A DNA stretch of 13,998 nt from Bacteroidota bacterium (GCA_003242315.1 QGUY01000087.1:1-13998), one strand, 5' to 3'. Shown: positions 1 through 7,792, numbered from the stretch's first letter. Made by a program: numbers and translations. Notes: generated by a model from the letters alone, not told the origin.

Positions 1-1
1 G

Positions 2-448
2 ATGATAACACTCGTGCCCATCGCAAGGCGAATGGAGGACAACACGGCTTTTGCGGCGGTGCCGGATTGTGCCGAAATACTGGCTATGAATGTTCAGTAC
101 TACGACATGATTGGATATCGTCCGCCATGGATCGGATACTTTGCGGAAGACAACGGCATTTTTAAGGGATCTGGAGGCTTTAAAGGCGCGCCTTTCAAAG
201 GTCGCGTTGAAATTGCCTACAGCACCTTCGCCCAGTTTCGTCACCAGGGCATTGGAACGGCTATCTGTCGCAAGCTCGTGGAACTGGCGCGTGCTGCGGA
301 TCCCACCGTCATCATCGCTGCGCGAACGCTTCCGGACAACAACTACTCTACGCGTATTCTGCGGAAAAATGGATTTGTGTTGAAGGGAATGGTGTACGAT
401 AAGGACGATGGCGATGTTTGGGAATGGCATTACGTGCCGCCGACGTAA
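2..448 (+). CDS. GNAT-family N-acetyltransferase
   Basis: Predicted acetyl-CoA-dependent N-acetyltransferase of about 148 residues, the usual size for a single GNAT domain. The acetyl-CoA pyrophosphate-binding motif A is clear: a beta strand (VEIAYSTF, residues 69-76) followed by QFRHQGIGTAICRKL, which carries the Q/RxxGxG/A signature around residues 78-92. Near the C-terminus, DNNYSTRILRKNGF (about residues 112-125) matches the N-x-x-S-x-R-x-x-x-K-N-G-F segment of RimJ/RimL-like members, and the protein ends DVWEWHY, typical of small-molecule GNATs. The acceptor (antibiotic, amino acid, polyamine or protein N-terminus) cannot be read from the sequence. The ATG lies at the second base of the window, so a start further upstream cannot be excluded, although the N-terminus looks complete. 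It is cytoplasmic, with no signal peptide. About 100 bp separate it from the next gene on the same strand, so co-transcription is possible but not shown. Confidence 0.9.
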   Translation: MITLVPIARRMEDNTAFAAVPDCAEILAMNVQYYDMIGYRPPWIGYFAEDNGIFKGSGGFKGAPFKGRVEIAYSTFAQFRHQGIGTAICRKLVELARAADPTVIIAARTLPDNNYSTRILRKNGFVLKGMVYDKDDGDVWEWHYVPPT

Positions 449-547
449 CGGAACGCGTTGATCATGTAATGATTGCGCCTTACAGCAAATGGGCGAGTTC
501 CTTCGTCGCATCCTTCAATAACTTCCTGTTCTGAATACCAGTCTCTC

Positions 548-2113
548 ATGATCAACAGGAGAACGTTCCTCAAACAGCTTGGTGGCGGCGCTGCCGGGCT
601 GGCGACTATGATTTGGTTGCCGGGTTGCACAGGCACCGGTGCCCGTCAGTCTATCGCGGGCATTTATTCCCCTGAATCGCAAGGCGTCGCTTCACAGGGA
701 CTCATCGACTTCCTCGAGGCCGTTAACGCCAGCAACCTGGAGTTTCACAGTATTATGATCAACAGGAACGGCAAGCTCATCCTGGAGGGCTGGTGGGAGC
801 CGTTTAAGAAAGAGTATGTCCACACGCTGTATTCGTTAAGCAAAAGCTTTACATCCACGGCTGTCGGCATGCTCTACGATGAGGGAAAAGTGAAACCCGC
901 AGACAAGGTGGTATCATTTTTCCCTGATAAGCTTCCGGCTAAAGTCAGCGATAACCTGGCCGCCATGAGTGTTCACGACTTGCTCACGATGCACACCGGC
1001 CATACGGAAGACACGATGGGCAAGCTGCGTACCGGTGGTGACGACTGGGTGAAAACATTTCTTTCACTGGAAGTACCTGCAGTGCCGGGAACGCATTTCC
1101 TGTACAACACAGGTGCAACCTATATGTTGTCTGCCATCGTGCAAAAGGTGAGTGGACAGAATCTCATGCAGTTCCTTACGCCGCGACTCTTTGAACCTCT
1201 CGCTATTCAGGGTGCGGATTGGGAAGCCGATCCGATGGGCGTTAACGTGGGTGGATACGGTCTGCGCATCCGCACACAGGACATCCTCAATTTTGGTCAG
1301 CTGTACCTGCAGGAAGGGGAGTGGAACGGTAAGCGACTTTTATCGAAGGAATGGATTTCAGAGGCGACGCGCAAGCAAGTCAATTCGCAGGACAATGACA
1401 GCGATTGGGGTCAGGGATACGGCTATCAATTCTGGCGGTGCAAGCCTGGATGCTATCGTGGCGATGGCGCCTTTGGACAGTATTGTATCGTCGTGCCCGA
1501 TAAGAACGCAGTGATCGCCATCACCAGCGAAACTCGCGATATGGGTGCATCAATGCAACTTGTTTGGGACCACATACTACCCGCGATGAAGGACTCGCCT
1601 TCATTGCCGGATGATCCTGCGACCGAGGAAAGACTACGGACAATGGCTGCGGGCCTCACGCTTCCAATCGCCGGAACGTCGGTTGCCACGAACCGAAAGG
1701 ATCAGGTGAACGGCAAAACATATCAGTTCTCAGAAAACCCCTACAACGCGCACCGTGTCTCGGTCTCTTTTGCCGGCGAGGTGTGCGAGCTGACATTCGA
1801 AGAGGACGGCAAGACCATTCGATTCAAGAGCGGTGCGGGAACATGGGTTACGGACGGCGAAAAGCCTGGAGACAGTCTCTTTGCGTTACGCGGTCGCACA
1901 CCCGTTCGAACCGCCATCAGCAGTCACTACCACTGGAGCGATGCCGATACGCTGGTCGTGACGGCCAAGTATGTCGAAAACGCGCACCACGATGTGTTTA
2001 CCTTCGTCTTTTCGGATGACGGATTGGAGCTCAAGTTTGGCAACAGCGTCTCCCTTTTCAGAGAACAAGATGATCCGCGCGCACCTATAACCGCAAAGCT
2101 TACAAGTACCTGA
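548..2113 (+). CDS. Serine hydrolase, class C beta-lactamase family, with Tat/lipoprotein signal
   Basis: Predicted periplasmic or membrane-anchored serine hydrolase of the beta-lactamase/penicillin-binding/esterase superfamily, 521 residues. I chose the ATG at 548, not the in-frame ATG at 473, because it places a signal sequence at the N-terminus: RRTFLK (residues 4-9, twin-arginine-like), a hydrophobic stretch, then LPGC with Cys27 as a lipobox. The catalytic Ser-x-x-Lys is S96-L-S-K99. The Tyr motif is FLYNTG with Tyr186, and a GDGAFGQ segment (residues 305-311) corresponds to the third motif of the family, with Gly-rich sequence in place of KTG. The catalytic domain ends near residue 370. 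A further 150 residues, rich in beta strand by eye, form an extra C-terminal domain common in esterase-like members. The substrate is unknown: ester or amide hydrolysis, such as 6-aminohexanoate-dimer-hydrolase-like activity, is more likely than true antibiotic resistance. It stands alone and is convergent with the MFS gene 34 bp downstream. Confidence 0.88.
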   Translation: MINRRTFLKQLGGGAAGLATMIWLPGCTGTGARQSIAGIYSPESQGVASQGLIDFLEAVNASNLEFHSIMINRNGKLILEGWWEPFKKEYVHTLYSLSKSFTSTAVGMLYDEGKVKPADKVVSFFPDKLPAKVSDNLAAMSVHDLLTMHTGHTEDTMGKLRTGGDDWVKTFLSLEVPAVPGTHFLYNTGATYMLSAIVQKVSGQNLMQFLTPRLFEPLAIQGADWEADPMGVNVGGYGLRIRTQDILNFGQLYLQEGEWNGKRLLSKEWISEATRKQVNSQDNDSDWGQGYGYQFWRCKPGCYRGDGAFGQYCIVVPDKNAVIAITSETRDMGASMQLVWDHILPAMKDSPSLPDDPATEERLRTMAAGLTLPIAGTSVATNRKDQVNGKTYQFSENPYNAHRVSVSFAGEVCELTFEEDGKTIRFKSGAGTWVTDGEKPGDSLFALRGRTPVRTAISSHYHWSDADTLVVTAKYVENAHHDVFTFVFSDDGLELKFGNSVSLFREQDDPRAPITAKLTST

Positions 2114-2147
2114 GATTGATGCGCCTGCCTCTGCCTCTGCATCTACC

Positions 2148-3353
2148 TCACGCTCCCTTTTCAACCGTCAATCGCCGGGCCACATACAACGACACCAAAC
2201 TAAAGGCCACGGCAATGAATCCGACATACTGGTAATTCTCGAGCGCTTTTATCTCGCTACCGGTAACCGATGGTTTTTCGGTTACGATCAGTCCTGCAAT
2301 AAACGATGCGAGACCTGATGTCAGCTGTTGTACTGAGGAGCGGATACTCATGTAACTCCCCCGGTTTTCAGGTCGTATCACGGCCGTCTCCATCGTAGTC
2401 GAGGGCACCATGCGGCCGTTACTGAAAATGAAGAACACAGCGGTGACGACAAGGGCGAGCCCCAGCGGCACGGGTGGCAGATTCGTAATGGCCAGGATAG
2501 GAATGATCACCAGCGATCCGAAGATGGTAAATATCTTTTGCCGTCCATGTTTGTCCGCCATCCTGCCAACCCAGGGTGAAAAGAACATTGTGCAAAGACC
2601 GCCCACGAGATAGATGTACGCAAGCTGGTCATTCGTGAATCCTACGTTGCCGACCATGTACGGCGCAACGAAGGGTATGATGGTAAAGTGTCCAAGCATC
2701 AGGACGGACGTGAACGTCAGGCCGAGCCGCGCGTTGGGACGTCCAAAAATGCGGGCGAGCACTTCCAATGGCTTTGCGTGAACGCCTGCGATATGCGCTG
2801 TCATCGGTTTCATGAAAACGACGATCAACGCGTTGATGATCAGTGAGAGAATACCGAGAAACAGAAAGGGGGCATGCCATGAGAATTTACTCGCCATGAA
2901 GAGCCCGAATGGAACACCAAATACTGACGCCACACCGAAGGATGCCATGACCGTTCCTATTCCCCTGGCGCGGCGCTCAAGAGGAACCGCATCACTGACA
3001 ATGGAAAGCACCAACGCACCGATCACCCCACCGAAAGCACCGGTTAGCGAGCGGGTGATGAGCAGTACCGCATAGGTAGGTGCGAACGCGCAGGCCAGCG
3101 TGCCCAGTGCAAAGCCCAGGTAGATAACGAGGAGCGCCTTCTTCCTGTCGTAGCGGTCGATCCAGAACGATATCAGGAAGCCAAAAATCCCTGCCGTGAC
3201 GGTATAGGAAGCTACGAGGAGGCTGAACTGTTGGGGCGTAATTGAAAAGATTTCCATCAGCATGGGTCCCAAAGGCATCACGATCATGAAATCCATGATG
3301 TGGGTGAACATGCCTGCGGCAAGCAGCAAAAGCAGTATACGCTCTTTCTTCAT
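2148..3353 (-). CDS. MFS transporter, drug:H+ antiporter-1 (DHA1) type
   Basis: A 401-residue inner-membrane protein with about 12 hydrophobic segments, the normal length for a DHA1-type major facilitator. It begins with a short charged stretch (MKKER) and a first helix rich in Leu and Met. The loop between helices 2 and 3 carries a motif-A variant, SFWIDRYDRKKAL (about residues 62-74). Helix 4 has Arg101 in ITRSLTGAFGG, matching motif B. Helix 5 has GVASVFGVPFG (residues 140-150), a motif-C (antiporter) variant. The second half repeats motif A as GRMADKHGRQKIF (near residue 265). These features suggest proton-driven export of a small molecule, such as a drug, sugar or metabolite; the substrate is not determinable. 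The start at 3353 is the first Met before helix 1, and no strong ribosome binding site is visible. Its leader holds a 10-bp palindrome and is divergent from the esterase gene. No dedicated regulator gene is adjacent. Confidence 0.9.
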   Translation of the reverse strand: MKKERILLLLLAAGMFTHIMDFMIVMPLGPMLMEIFSITPQQFSLLVASYTVTAGIFGFLISFWIDRYDRKKALLVIYLGFALGTLACAFAPTYAVLLITRSLTGAFGGVIGALVLSIVSDAVPLERRARGIGTVMASFGVASVFGVPFGLFMASKFSWHAPFLFLGILSLIINALIVVFMKPMTAHIAGVHAKPLEVLARIFGRPNARLGLTFTSVLMLGHFTIIPFVAPYMVGNVGFTNDQLAYIYLVGGLCTMFFSPWVGRMADKHGRQKIFTIFGSLVIIPILAITNLPPVPLGLALVVTAVFFIFSNGRMVPSTTMETAVIRPENRGSYMSIRSSVQQLTSGLASFIAGLIVTEKPSVTGSEIKALENYQYVGFIAVAFSLVSLYVARRLTVEKGA

Positions 3354-3367
3354 ACGTTATCAATGGT

Positions 3368-3377
3368 GGCAATTGCC
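3368..3377. promoter_or_regulatory. Perfect 10-bp palindrome in MFS leader, possible operator
   Basis: GGCAATTGCC is its own reverse complement and ends 15 bp upstream of the MFS start codon, within the divergent MFS/esterase intergenic region. Its placement fits an operator or a regulator half-site, but 10-bp palindromes also occur by chance and no regulator gene is nearby. Confidence 0.2.
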
Positions 3378-3459
3378 GAGACGCAGCCGGCAAATAGAAA
3401 TTTTAACTGAAAAACGATTTTTTTTGTTGCAATTCAGATTCAATTCCCGTGGTGCGCAA

Positions 3460-3488
3460 TTGGGCAACGGGCGTGCAACATAACCTTT
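3460..3488 (+). promoter_or_regulatory. Weak candidate Bacteroidota-type promoter for the esterase gene
   Basis: A TTG at 3460-3462 is followed 18 bp later by TAACCTTT at 3481-3488. This resembles the phylum's TTTG (-33) and TAnnTTTG (-7) arrangement, but the -7 element lacks the final G alignment. It lies 48-76 bp upstream of the chosen ATG at 3536. The assignment rests on consensus similarity only. Confidence 0.25.
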
Positions 3489-3535
3489 ATTCCCTTAAAC
3501 TTGTTTCAGGAATGATTGTTGTTCCTGAGGGAAGT

Positions 3536-4144
3536 ATGAAAAGAGCGTTCTGTGTTACTATTATTGGCTTGCTGTTTATGGGTGCGTCCACCGCTCCCCA
3601 GGTGATTGTTTTCTACGGCGACAGCCTGACGGCGGGCTACGGTATTGACCCGGACGCTGCCTTCCCGGCTCTGGTGGGTAAAGCCCTGGAAAGCAAGGGC
3701 AAAGAGGTAAAGGTAGTTAATGCAGGATTGAGCGGAGAAACCTCGGCGGGAGGACTGTCGCGCATCGACTGGGTGTTGCGCCAACCCGTGGACATCTTCG
3801 TCCTGGAACTCGGTGCAAACGATGGACTTCGCGGCCTGCCGATCGAGCAAACGGAAAAGAATCTTCAGGCCATTATCGATAAGGTCAGGGCAAAGAACCC
3901 GCGCGTCAAAATCGTGATTGCCGGCATGATGGTTCCGCCGAATATGGGACCGGATTACTCCGCGCGTTTCCAGAAGGTTTTCCCGGAATTGGCACGCCGA
4001 AACGATGCCGCGCTGATTCCGTTCCTGCTACAGGATGTCGCCGGCATTGAGTCGCTTAACCAGGCAGACGGGATCCACCCCAACGTGGAAGGTCACCGGA
4101 TCGTCGCCCGGAACGTATTGAAAGTACTCGAACCGCTCCTGTAA
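3536..4144 (+). CDS. tesA: SGNH hydrolase, TesA-type arylesterase/lysophospholipase
   Basis: A 202-residue secreted or periplasmic ester hydrolase of the SGNH (GDSL) family, similar in size to E. coli TesA. The ATG at 3536 is preferred to the upstream in-frame GTG (3449) and ATG (3512): it has a good Shine-Dalgarno-like GAGGGAAG just ahead and starts a signal peptide (MKRAFCVTIIGLLF, then GASTA). All four catalytic blocks are present. Block I is GDSLTAGYG with nucleophile Ser30. Block II is NAGLSGETSAGG with the oxyanion Gly67. Block III is GANDGLRG with Asn95. Block V is DGIHPN with Asp178 and His181. Likely activities are thioesterase, arylesterase or lysophospholipase on acyl esters. It is followed after 120 bp by an ABC ATPase and FtsX-like permease on the same strand. 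This tesA-ybbA-ybbP neighbourhood is conserved across distant bacteria and supports a shared role in lipid or envelope handling, an inference that remains untested. Confidence 0.92.
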   Translation: MKRAFCVTIIGLLFMGASTAPQVIVFYGDSLTAGYGIDPDAAFPALVGKALESKGKEVKVVNAGLSGETSAGGLSRIDWVLRQPVDIFVLELGANDGLRGLPIEQTEKNLQAIIDKVRAKNPRVKIVIAGMMVPPNMGPDYSARFQKVFPELARRNDAALIPFLLQDVAGIESLNQADGIHPNVEGHRIVARNVLKVLEPLL

Positions 4145-4175
4145 AAACCCCAACTACTGCCGGATTCGGAGTTCA

Positions 4176-4196
4176 ATTCCACACTACGTGTGAAAT
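4176..4196. promoter_or_regulatory. Dyad between tesA and ybbA genes, possible operator or attenuator
   Basis: CACAC-TAC-GTGTG at 4180-4192 is a 5-bp perfect dyad. It extends, after one mismatch, by three more pairs (ATT/AAT), making an interrupted 21-bp symmetric element. It sits 31 bp after the esterase stop and about 70 bp before the ABC ATPase start. There is no T-run after it, so it is not a standard terminator. A protein-binding site is possible but unproven. Confidence 0.2.
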
Positions 4197-4264
4197 ATTC
4201 GCTAAAGATTTGCGACTACTTTGCATATTGAGGATCAAAAAAAACACGCAAACCCCGTTCATTG

Positions 4265-4957
4265 ATGAAGGATACCGTGCTGTCCGTTGAAGACCTTACC
4301 AAGGTATACCGTTCCGGAGATAAAGAGCTGGTTGTACTCGATCACGTATCGTTCTCGGTAGAGCAGGGGACATCCCTGGCCATTATCGGCCCTTCAGGCA
4401 GTGGCAAGACGACGCTTCTGGGATTGTGCGCAGGACTTGATACCGCGACAAGTGGTGTAGTATCGCTTATGGGCTATAAACTCAACACCCTGGATGAAGA
4501 TGAGCGGGCGCACATCCGCAACCAATATGTAGGATTCGTGTTCCAAAATTTCCAGTTGCTATCAACGCTCACTGCGCTCGAAAATGTTATGGTGCCGCTC
4601 GAGCTTCGGGGCGAACGAAACGTGGCCGGGAAGGCGAAAGAGTTGCTGAACCGCGTCGGACTTCACGATCGTCTTCATCACTACCCTTCGCAACTTTCAG
4701 GTGGCGAACAACAGCGTGTGGCGATGGCCCGGGCTTTCATTACCGATCCCAAGATTCTTTTTGCCGATGAGCCTACGGGCAATCTCGATGACGAGAATGC
4801 CAATCACATAACAGACTTGCTGTTCGGCATGAACAAAGAAAAGGGGACAACGCTGGTTCTCGTCACCCATAACCTGGAACTTGCGCGAAGAACACAGCTC
4901 ATCCTGAGGATGAAGGGTGGACGCCTCGTGGAACAGGAAAAAGTTGTCGCCGTCTGA
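4265..4957 (+). CDS. ybbA: ABC transporter ATP-binding protein, YbbA/LolD/MacB type
   Basis: A 230-residue ATPase of the MacB/LolD/FtsE class that powers an FtsX-like permease. The motifs are complete: Walker A GPSGSGKT (42-49), Q-loop FQNFQLL (from residue 93), signature LSGGEQQ (144-150), Walker B ILFADEP with Asp168 and Glu169, D-loop GNLD, and H-loop His202 in VTHN. The Q-loop and LSGGEQQRVAMARA sequences are characteristic of this subfamily rather than of importers. The ATG at 4265 is preferred to the adjacent in-frame TTG at 4262. The permease gene begins 7 bp after its stop, so the two are almost certainly co-transcribed. By analogy with E. coli YbbA-YbbP and related mechanotransmission systems, the complex would use ATP in the cytoplasm to drive conformational change in the periplasmic domain of its partner, possibly on lipids or lipoproteins. 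The real substrate is unknown. Confidence 0.93.
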   Translation: MKDTVLSVEDLTKVYRSGDKELVVLDHVSFSVEQGTSLAIIGPSGSGKTTLLGLCAGLDTATSGVVSLMGYKLNTLDEDERAHIRNQYVGFVFQNFQLLSTLTALENVMVPLELRGERNVAGKAKELLNRVGLHDRLHHYPSQLSGGEQQRVAMARAFITDPKILFADEPTGNLDDENANHITDLLFGMNKEKGTTLVLVTHNLELARRTQLILRMKGGRLVEQEKVVAV

Positions 4958-4964
4958 TCGGACC

Positions 4965-7535
4965 ATGAGCGAATACAAGACACGCGTTGAACGCAAGGGA
5001 CGCTCCCTTTTTCGCGATGGCTGGGTGTGGCTGATGGCCTGGCGTGATGCACGTCATAATTTCTCGAGACTTTTTCTGTTCACAGCCTCTCTCGTTACAG
5101 GCATTGCTGCAGTAGTCTCGCTCGACGCGCTCAACAATACCATACAAAATGACATTGACGCCAACGCGCGTCGTTTACTCGGCGCGGATATCGTAGTTAA
5201 GGCCGACAATGCCATCGAAGAGGAAATAACGCGGACGGTAGATTCGCTGAAGCTCGAGTCCATGTTTTCGGCCGACATGGCCTCGATGGTACTTTTTAGG
5301 CACAATGGACAGTCGCGACTCATCAAGTTGATAGGCTTTTCCGAATCATTCCCCTTGTACGGCGAGGTTGTTACGGTTCCGGAAAATGTCTTTGACACCA
5401 TACAATCGGGCACGTACGCCATGCTGGATGAGTCGCTCGCCAGTCAGTATGAAGTAAGTTCGGGCGATACCATCAAACTGGGTACGATGGATTTTGTCGT
5501 CGTCGGTGTCGTGCAGGAGATACCGGGCGGTGGAGGCATATTGTCAACGTTCACACCTTCGGTGTACATCAGCTACGCTGCATTGCAAAAAACCGGCCTG
5601 ATCCAGTTTGGCAGTCGTGTCAATTACAGCCTCTATCTAAAGGGAGACAACGAAGAGCAGATAGCCGCTTCCGTTGAAGTGCTTCGACCCCTTGCCCGAC
5701 GGTATGGTCATGGGATCGACGATGTTGCCGAACAGAAGGAAGATCTCGGACGCGCGTTTCAATCCATCTACCGTTTCTTTTCACTTCTGGCTTTTGTGGC
5801 CCTCATTCTCGGATGCATGGGTGTAGCTAGTTCCGTGCACATCTATGCCCGGGAGAAACGCGACGAAGTTGCTGTGCTGCGATGCGTTGGGTCCTCGGGA
5901 TGGCAGGCATTCAATATCTACTTCATCCAGATTTTCCTCTTAGGCATCTTTGGAAGTTTAATCGGCGCGCTCGCCGGACTGGGTATACAGCAGGCCATAC
6001 CGCTCTTGCTTCGCGGTGTTATCCCTTTTGAAGTTGGATTTTCGATCTCGTGGAGTTCGCTCCTGCTCGGCCTTTTCCTCGGGACACTTGTTTCTATTTT
6101 GTTTTCGGTACTGCCGCTGGTATCGGTTCGGTTTGTGCCGCCTCTTACCGTGTTGCGGTCTGAATCCGAACCTGAAACTACGTTTTCAAAAACGCGCTTC
6201 GTTGTGCTGACGCTCATCGTTATTTTTCCACTCGCTTTCGCTGCGTTTCAGACAGGAAGTTTGCTGACGGGCGGTGCGTTCTTTGTTGGCCTGCTGATCG
6301 CGTTGTTGCTGCTGGCGGCCGTTGCCGGTTTGTTGCTGAAACTGGTCCGAAAATATTTCCCATCCGGCGCGAGCTTTATCTGGCGACATGCATTGTCCAA
6401 TCTTTTCCGTCCCAACAACCAGACGCGATTGCTCATGGTAACTATCGGATTGGGAGCATTCATCATTTCTACGCTGAATGTCGTCGAGGAAAGCATGCTG
6501 AACCAGGTGGAATTCACCGGAAGAGAAAATCAATCGAATACTATCCTGTTCGACATTCAGCCGTTTCAAAAAGATGGTGTTGTCAATTTGATGCGCGACA
6601 ATGGTCTGCCCGTTAACCAGGTTGTGCCGATCGTGACATGTCGACTGAGCGAAGTTAACGGAAGAACGATACGGGAATTGCAAGCCGATACAACGGATCG
6701 GACGCGCAACTGGGCGCTAACAAGAGAATACCGGGTAACCTATCGCGATACGCTGCATCATTCGGAGAAATTGATTGACGGTGAAATCCAGCACCGCAAG
6801 AATGCGCGTGACTCGGTATATGTCACCATCTCGGAAGGCATGCATGAAAACCTCAACGTCAAGATTGGTGATTCGCTCGTCTTTGATGTTCAGGGTGTTC
6901 CCGTCAAAGCGTACATCAGCGGTATGCGGAGTGTCGACTGGCCCAAGGATCCACCGAACTTCATTTTCGTATTCCCGACAGGCGTGCTGGAAAATGCGCC
7001 GCAGGTGTACGTTACCGCTACGCACATTGCTGACCAACAAACGGCCAACAAATTCCAGCGCGAACTCGTCACTGCTTTTCCCAATGTCTCGCTGATTGAT
7101 TTGCGACTAATTCTTGCGACTGTGAACAGTCTTTTCGACAAACTTGGGTTGCTAGTTCGTTTCCTGGCGTTGTTTAGTATCGCCACGGGACTTATCGTTC
7201 TGGCGGGTGCGGTTATCAACAGCAAGTTTGTCCGTTTGAAAGAAAATGTGCTGTTGCGCACCGTCGGTGCGCGCACGTCACAGATCACGCGTATTACGTT
7301 AATTGAGTACGCCTACCTGGGGTTATTCTCCGCCCTTACGGGGATGATCTTATCTCTGGCCGGAGGCTGGCTTCTGGCTGAATTCTTCTTTGAGATCACC
7401 TTTGCCTTCGACTTTGTCGAAATGCTCTTCATCGCCGCCGGCGTGATGGTCCTCACCGTCCTCATCGGATGGTGGAATTCACGGGAAGTCATCTATACGC
7501 CGCCGTTACAGGTACTACGCAAGGAAGCGGGGTGA
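4965..7535 (+). CDS. ybbP: FtsX-like ABC permease, YbbP type
   Basis: An 856-residue inner-membrane permease, slightly longer than E. coli YbbP (about 800). Ten hydrophobic segments can be seen near residues 36-54, 271-292, 320-345, 364-390, 411-430, 435-460, 488-505, 728-752, 778-803 and 818-838, the topology of the YbbP group rather than four-helix MacB. Two large extracytoplasmic domains lie at about 55-270 and 506-727, each MacB-periplasmic-core-like. The FtsX signature occurs twice: EVAVLRCVGSSGWQ (301-314) and ENVLLRTVGARTSQ (760-773). Each half ends with a PPL-x-VLR motif (392-398 and 846-852). This is a duplicated FtsX unit fused in one chain. I chose the ATG at 4965, 7 bp after the ATPase stop, over an in-frame GTG at 4917 inside the ATPase gene. 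It forms an exporter or mechanotransmission complex with the upstream ATPase; the tesA-type esterase next door hints at a lipid-related role. An unusual repeat array begins within its stop codon. Confidence 0.92.
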   Translation: MSEYKTRVERKGRSLFRDGWVWLMAWRDARHNFSRLFLFTASLVTGIAAVVSLDALNNTIQNDIDANARRLLGADIVVKADNAIEEEITRTVDSLKLESMFSADMASMVLFRHNGQSRLIKLIGFSESFPLYGEVVTVPENVFDTIQSGTYAMLDESLASQYEVSSGDTIKLGTMDFVVVGVVQEIPGGGGILSTFTPSVYISYAALQKTGLIQFGSRVNYSLYLKGDNEEQIAASVEVLRPLARRYGHGIDDVAEQKEDLGRAFQSIYRFFSLLAFVALILGCMGVASSVHIYAREKRDEVAVLRCVGSSGWQAFNIYFIQIFLLGIFGSLIGALAGLGIQQAIPLLLRGVIPFEVGFSISWSSLLLGLFLGTLVSILFSVLPLVSVRFVPPLTVLRSESEPETTFSKTRFVVLTLIVIFPLAFAAFQTGSLLTGGAFFVGLLIALLLLAAVAGLLLKLVRKYFPSGASFIWRHALSNLFRPNNQTRLLMVTIGLGAFIISTLNVVEESMLNQVEFTGRENQSNTILFDIQPFQKDGVVNLMRDNGLPVNQVVPIVTCRLSEVNGRTIRELQADTTDRTRNWALTREYRVTYRDTLHHSEKLIDGEIQHRKNARDSVYVTISEGMHENLNVKIGDSLVFDVQGVPVKAYISGMRSVDWPKDPPNFIFVFPTGVLENAPQVYVTATHIADQQTANKFQRELVTAFPNVSLIDLRLILATVNSLFDKLGLLVRFLALFSIATGLIVLAGAVINSKFVRLKENVLLRTVGARTSQITRITLIEYAYLGLFSALTGMILSLAGGWLLAEFFFEITFAFDFVEMLFIAAGVMVLTVLIGWWNSREVIYTPPLQVLRKEAG

Positions 7536-7582
7536 TTAGCGATTAGTGATTATTGATGTTTGATTTTTGATTTGAGATTTGA
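7534..7582 (+). repeat. Seven tandem 7-bp units (GATTNNN), left arm of inverted array
   Basis: Reading from the second base of the ybbP stop codon, the sequence divides without a gap into seven heptamers: GATTAGC, GATTAGT, GATTATT, GATGTTT, GATTTTT, GATTTGA, GATTTGA. Six of the seven begin GATT and one begins GATG. The period is exact at 7 bp over 49 bp while the last three bases of each unit vary. This arm pairs with the inverted units at 7623-7664. Confidence 0.85.
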
Positions 7583-7622
7583 TCCCCCACGAATAGTTTA
7601 GGTGCAATCATTGATCGTGGAA

Positions 7623-7664
7623 CCAAATCTCAAATCACTAATCAAAAATCACTATTCACTAATC
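7623..7664 (-). repeat. Six inverted 7-bp units, right arm of the array
   Basis: On the plus strand this reads CCAAATC, TCAAATC, ACTAATC, AAAAATC, ACTATTC, ACTAATC. As reverse complements these are GATTTGG, GATTTGA, GATTAGT, GATTTTT, GAATAGT and GATTAGT, the same unit family as the left arm. The 13 bp at 7624-7636 are the exact reverse complement of 7569-7581. The arms differ by one inserted GATTAGT-type unit. Confidence 0.85.
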
Positions 7665-7792
7665 GATCCCGGCCTGTGCCGTCAAAATTCCAACATTTTT
7701 ACCGCCACATGTGTCAAACAACGTGTATATAGGGATATGAGAATGGCCGCAAAATGGCTAATTTGTCCAGTTGGCGGCTATGTGGCCTCATT

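Larger units (their letters stand above)
7534..7668. repeat. Long imperfect hairpin-forming element after ybbP
   Basis: The two heptamer arms enclose an inner 6-bp stem (CCACGA at 7587-7592 with TCGTGG at 7615-7620) and a 22-nt loop (7593-7614). The whole element could fold in DNA or RNA as one long stem with internal loops. Its place right after the ybbP stop fits a transcript-end or mRNA-stabilising structure. There is no run of T after the stem on the plus strand, so it is not a standard intrinsic terminator. It could instead be a dispersed, non-autonomous repeat of this genome. Nothing else is recognisable up to the next gene at 7793. Confidence 0.6.

Noticed and set aside
473..547. Upstream extension of the serine hydrolase from an ATG at 473
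   Set aside because: It would bury the RRTFLK signal and lipobox 25 residues inside the protein, so the ATG at 548 is a better start.
2122..2147. Short CCTCTG repeats between the hydrolase and MFS genes
   Set aside because: Only two full units fit in a 34-bp gap, too little to call a repeat element.
3449..3535. Upstream GTG/ATG starts for the esterase
   Set aside because: They would add 8 to 29 residues ahead of a good signal peptide; the ATG at 3536 has a Shine-Dalgarno-like sequence just ahead.
4217..4223. TACTTTG ahead of ybbA as a -7 promoter box
   Set aside because: It is one base shorter than the TAnnTTTG consensus and no TTG lies at the proper distance upstream.
6186..6683. Open frame of 165 codons on the minus strand
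   Set aside because: It is antisense to the ybbP permease, and its translation is Gln/Arg/His-rich, as expected for the complement of a membrane-protein gene.
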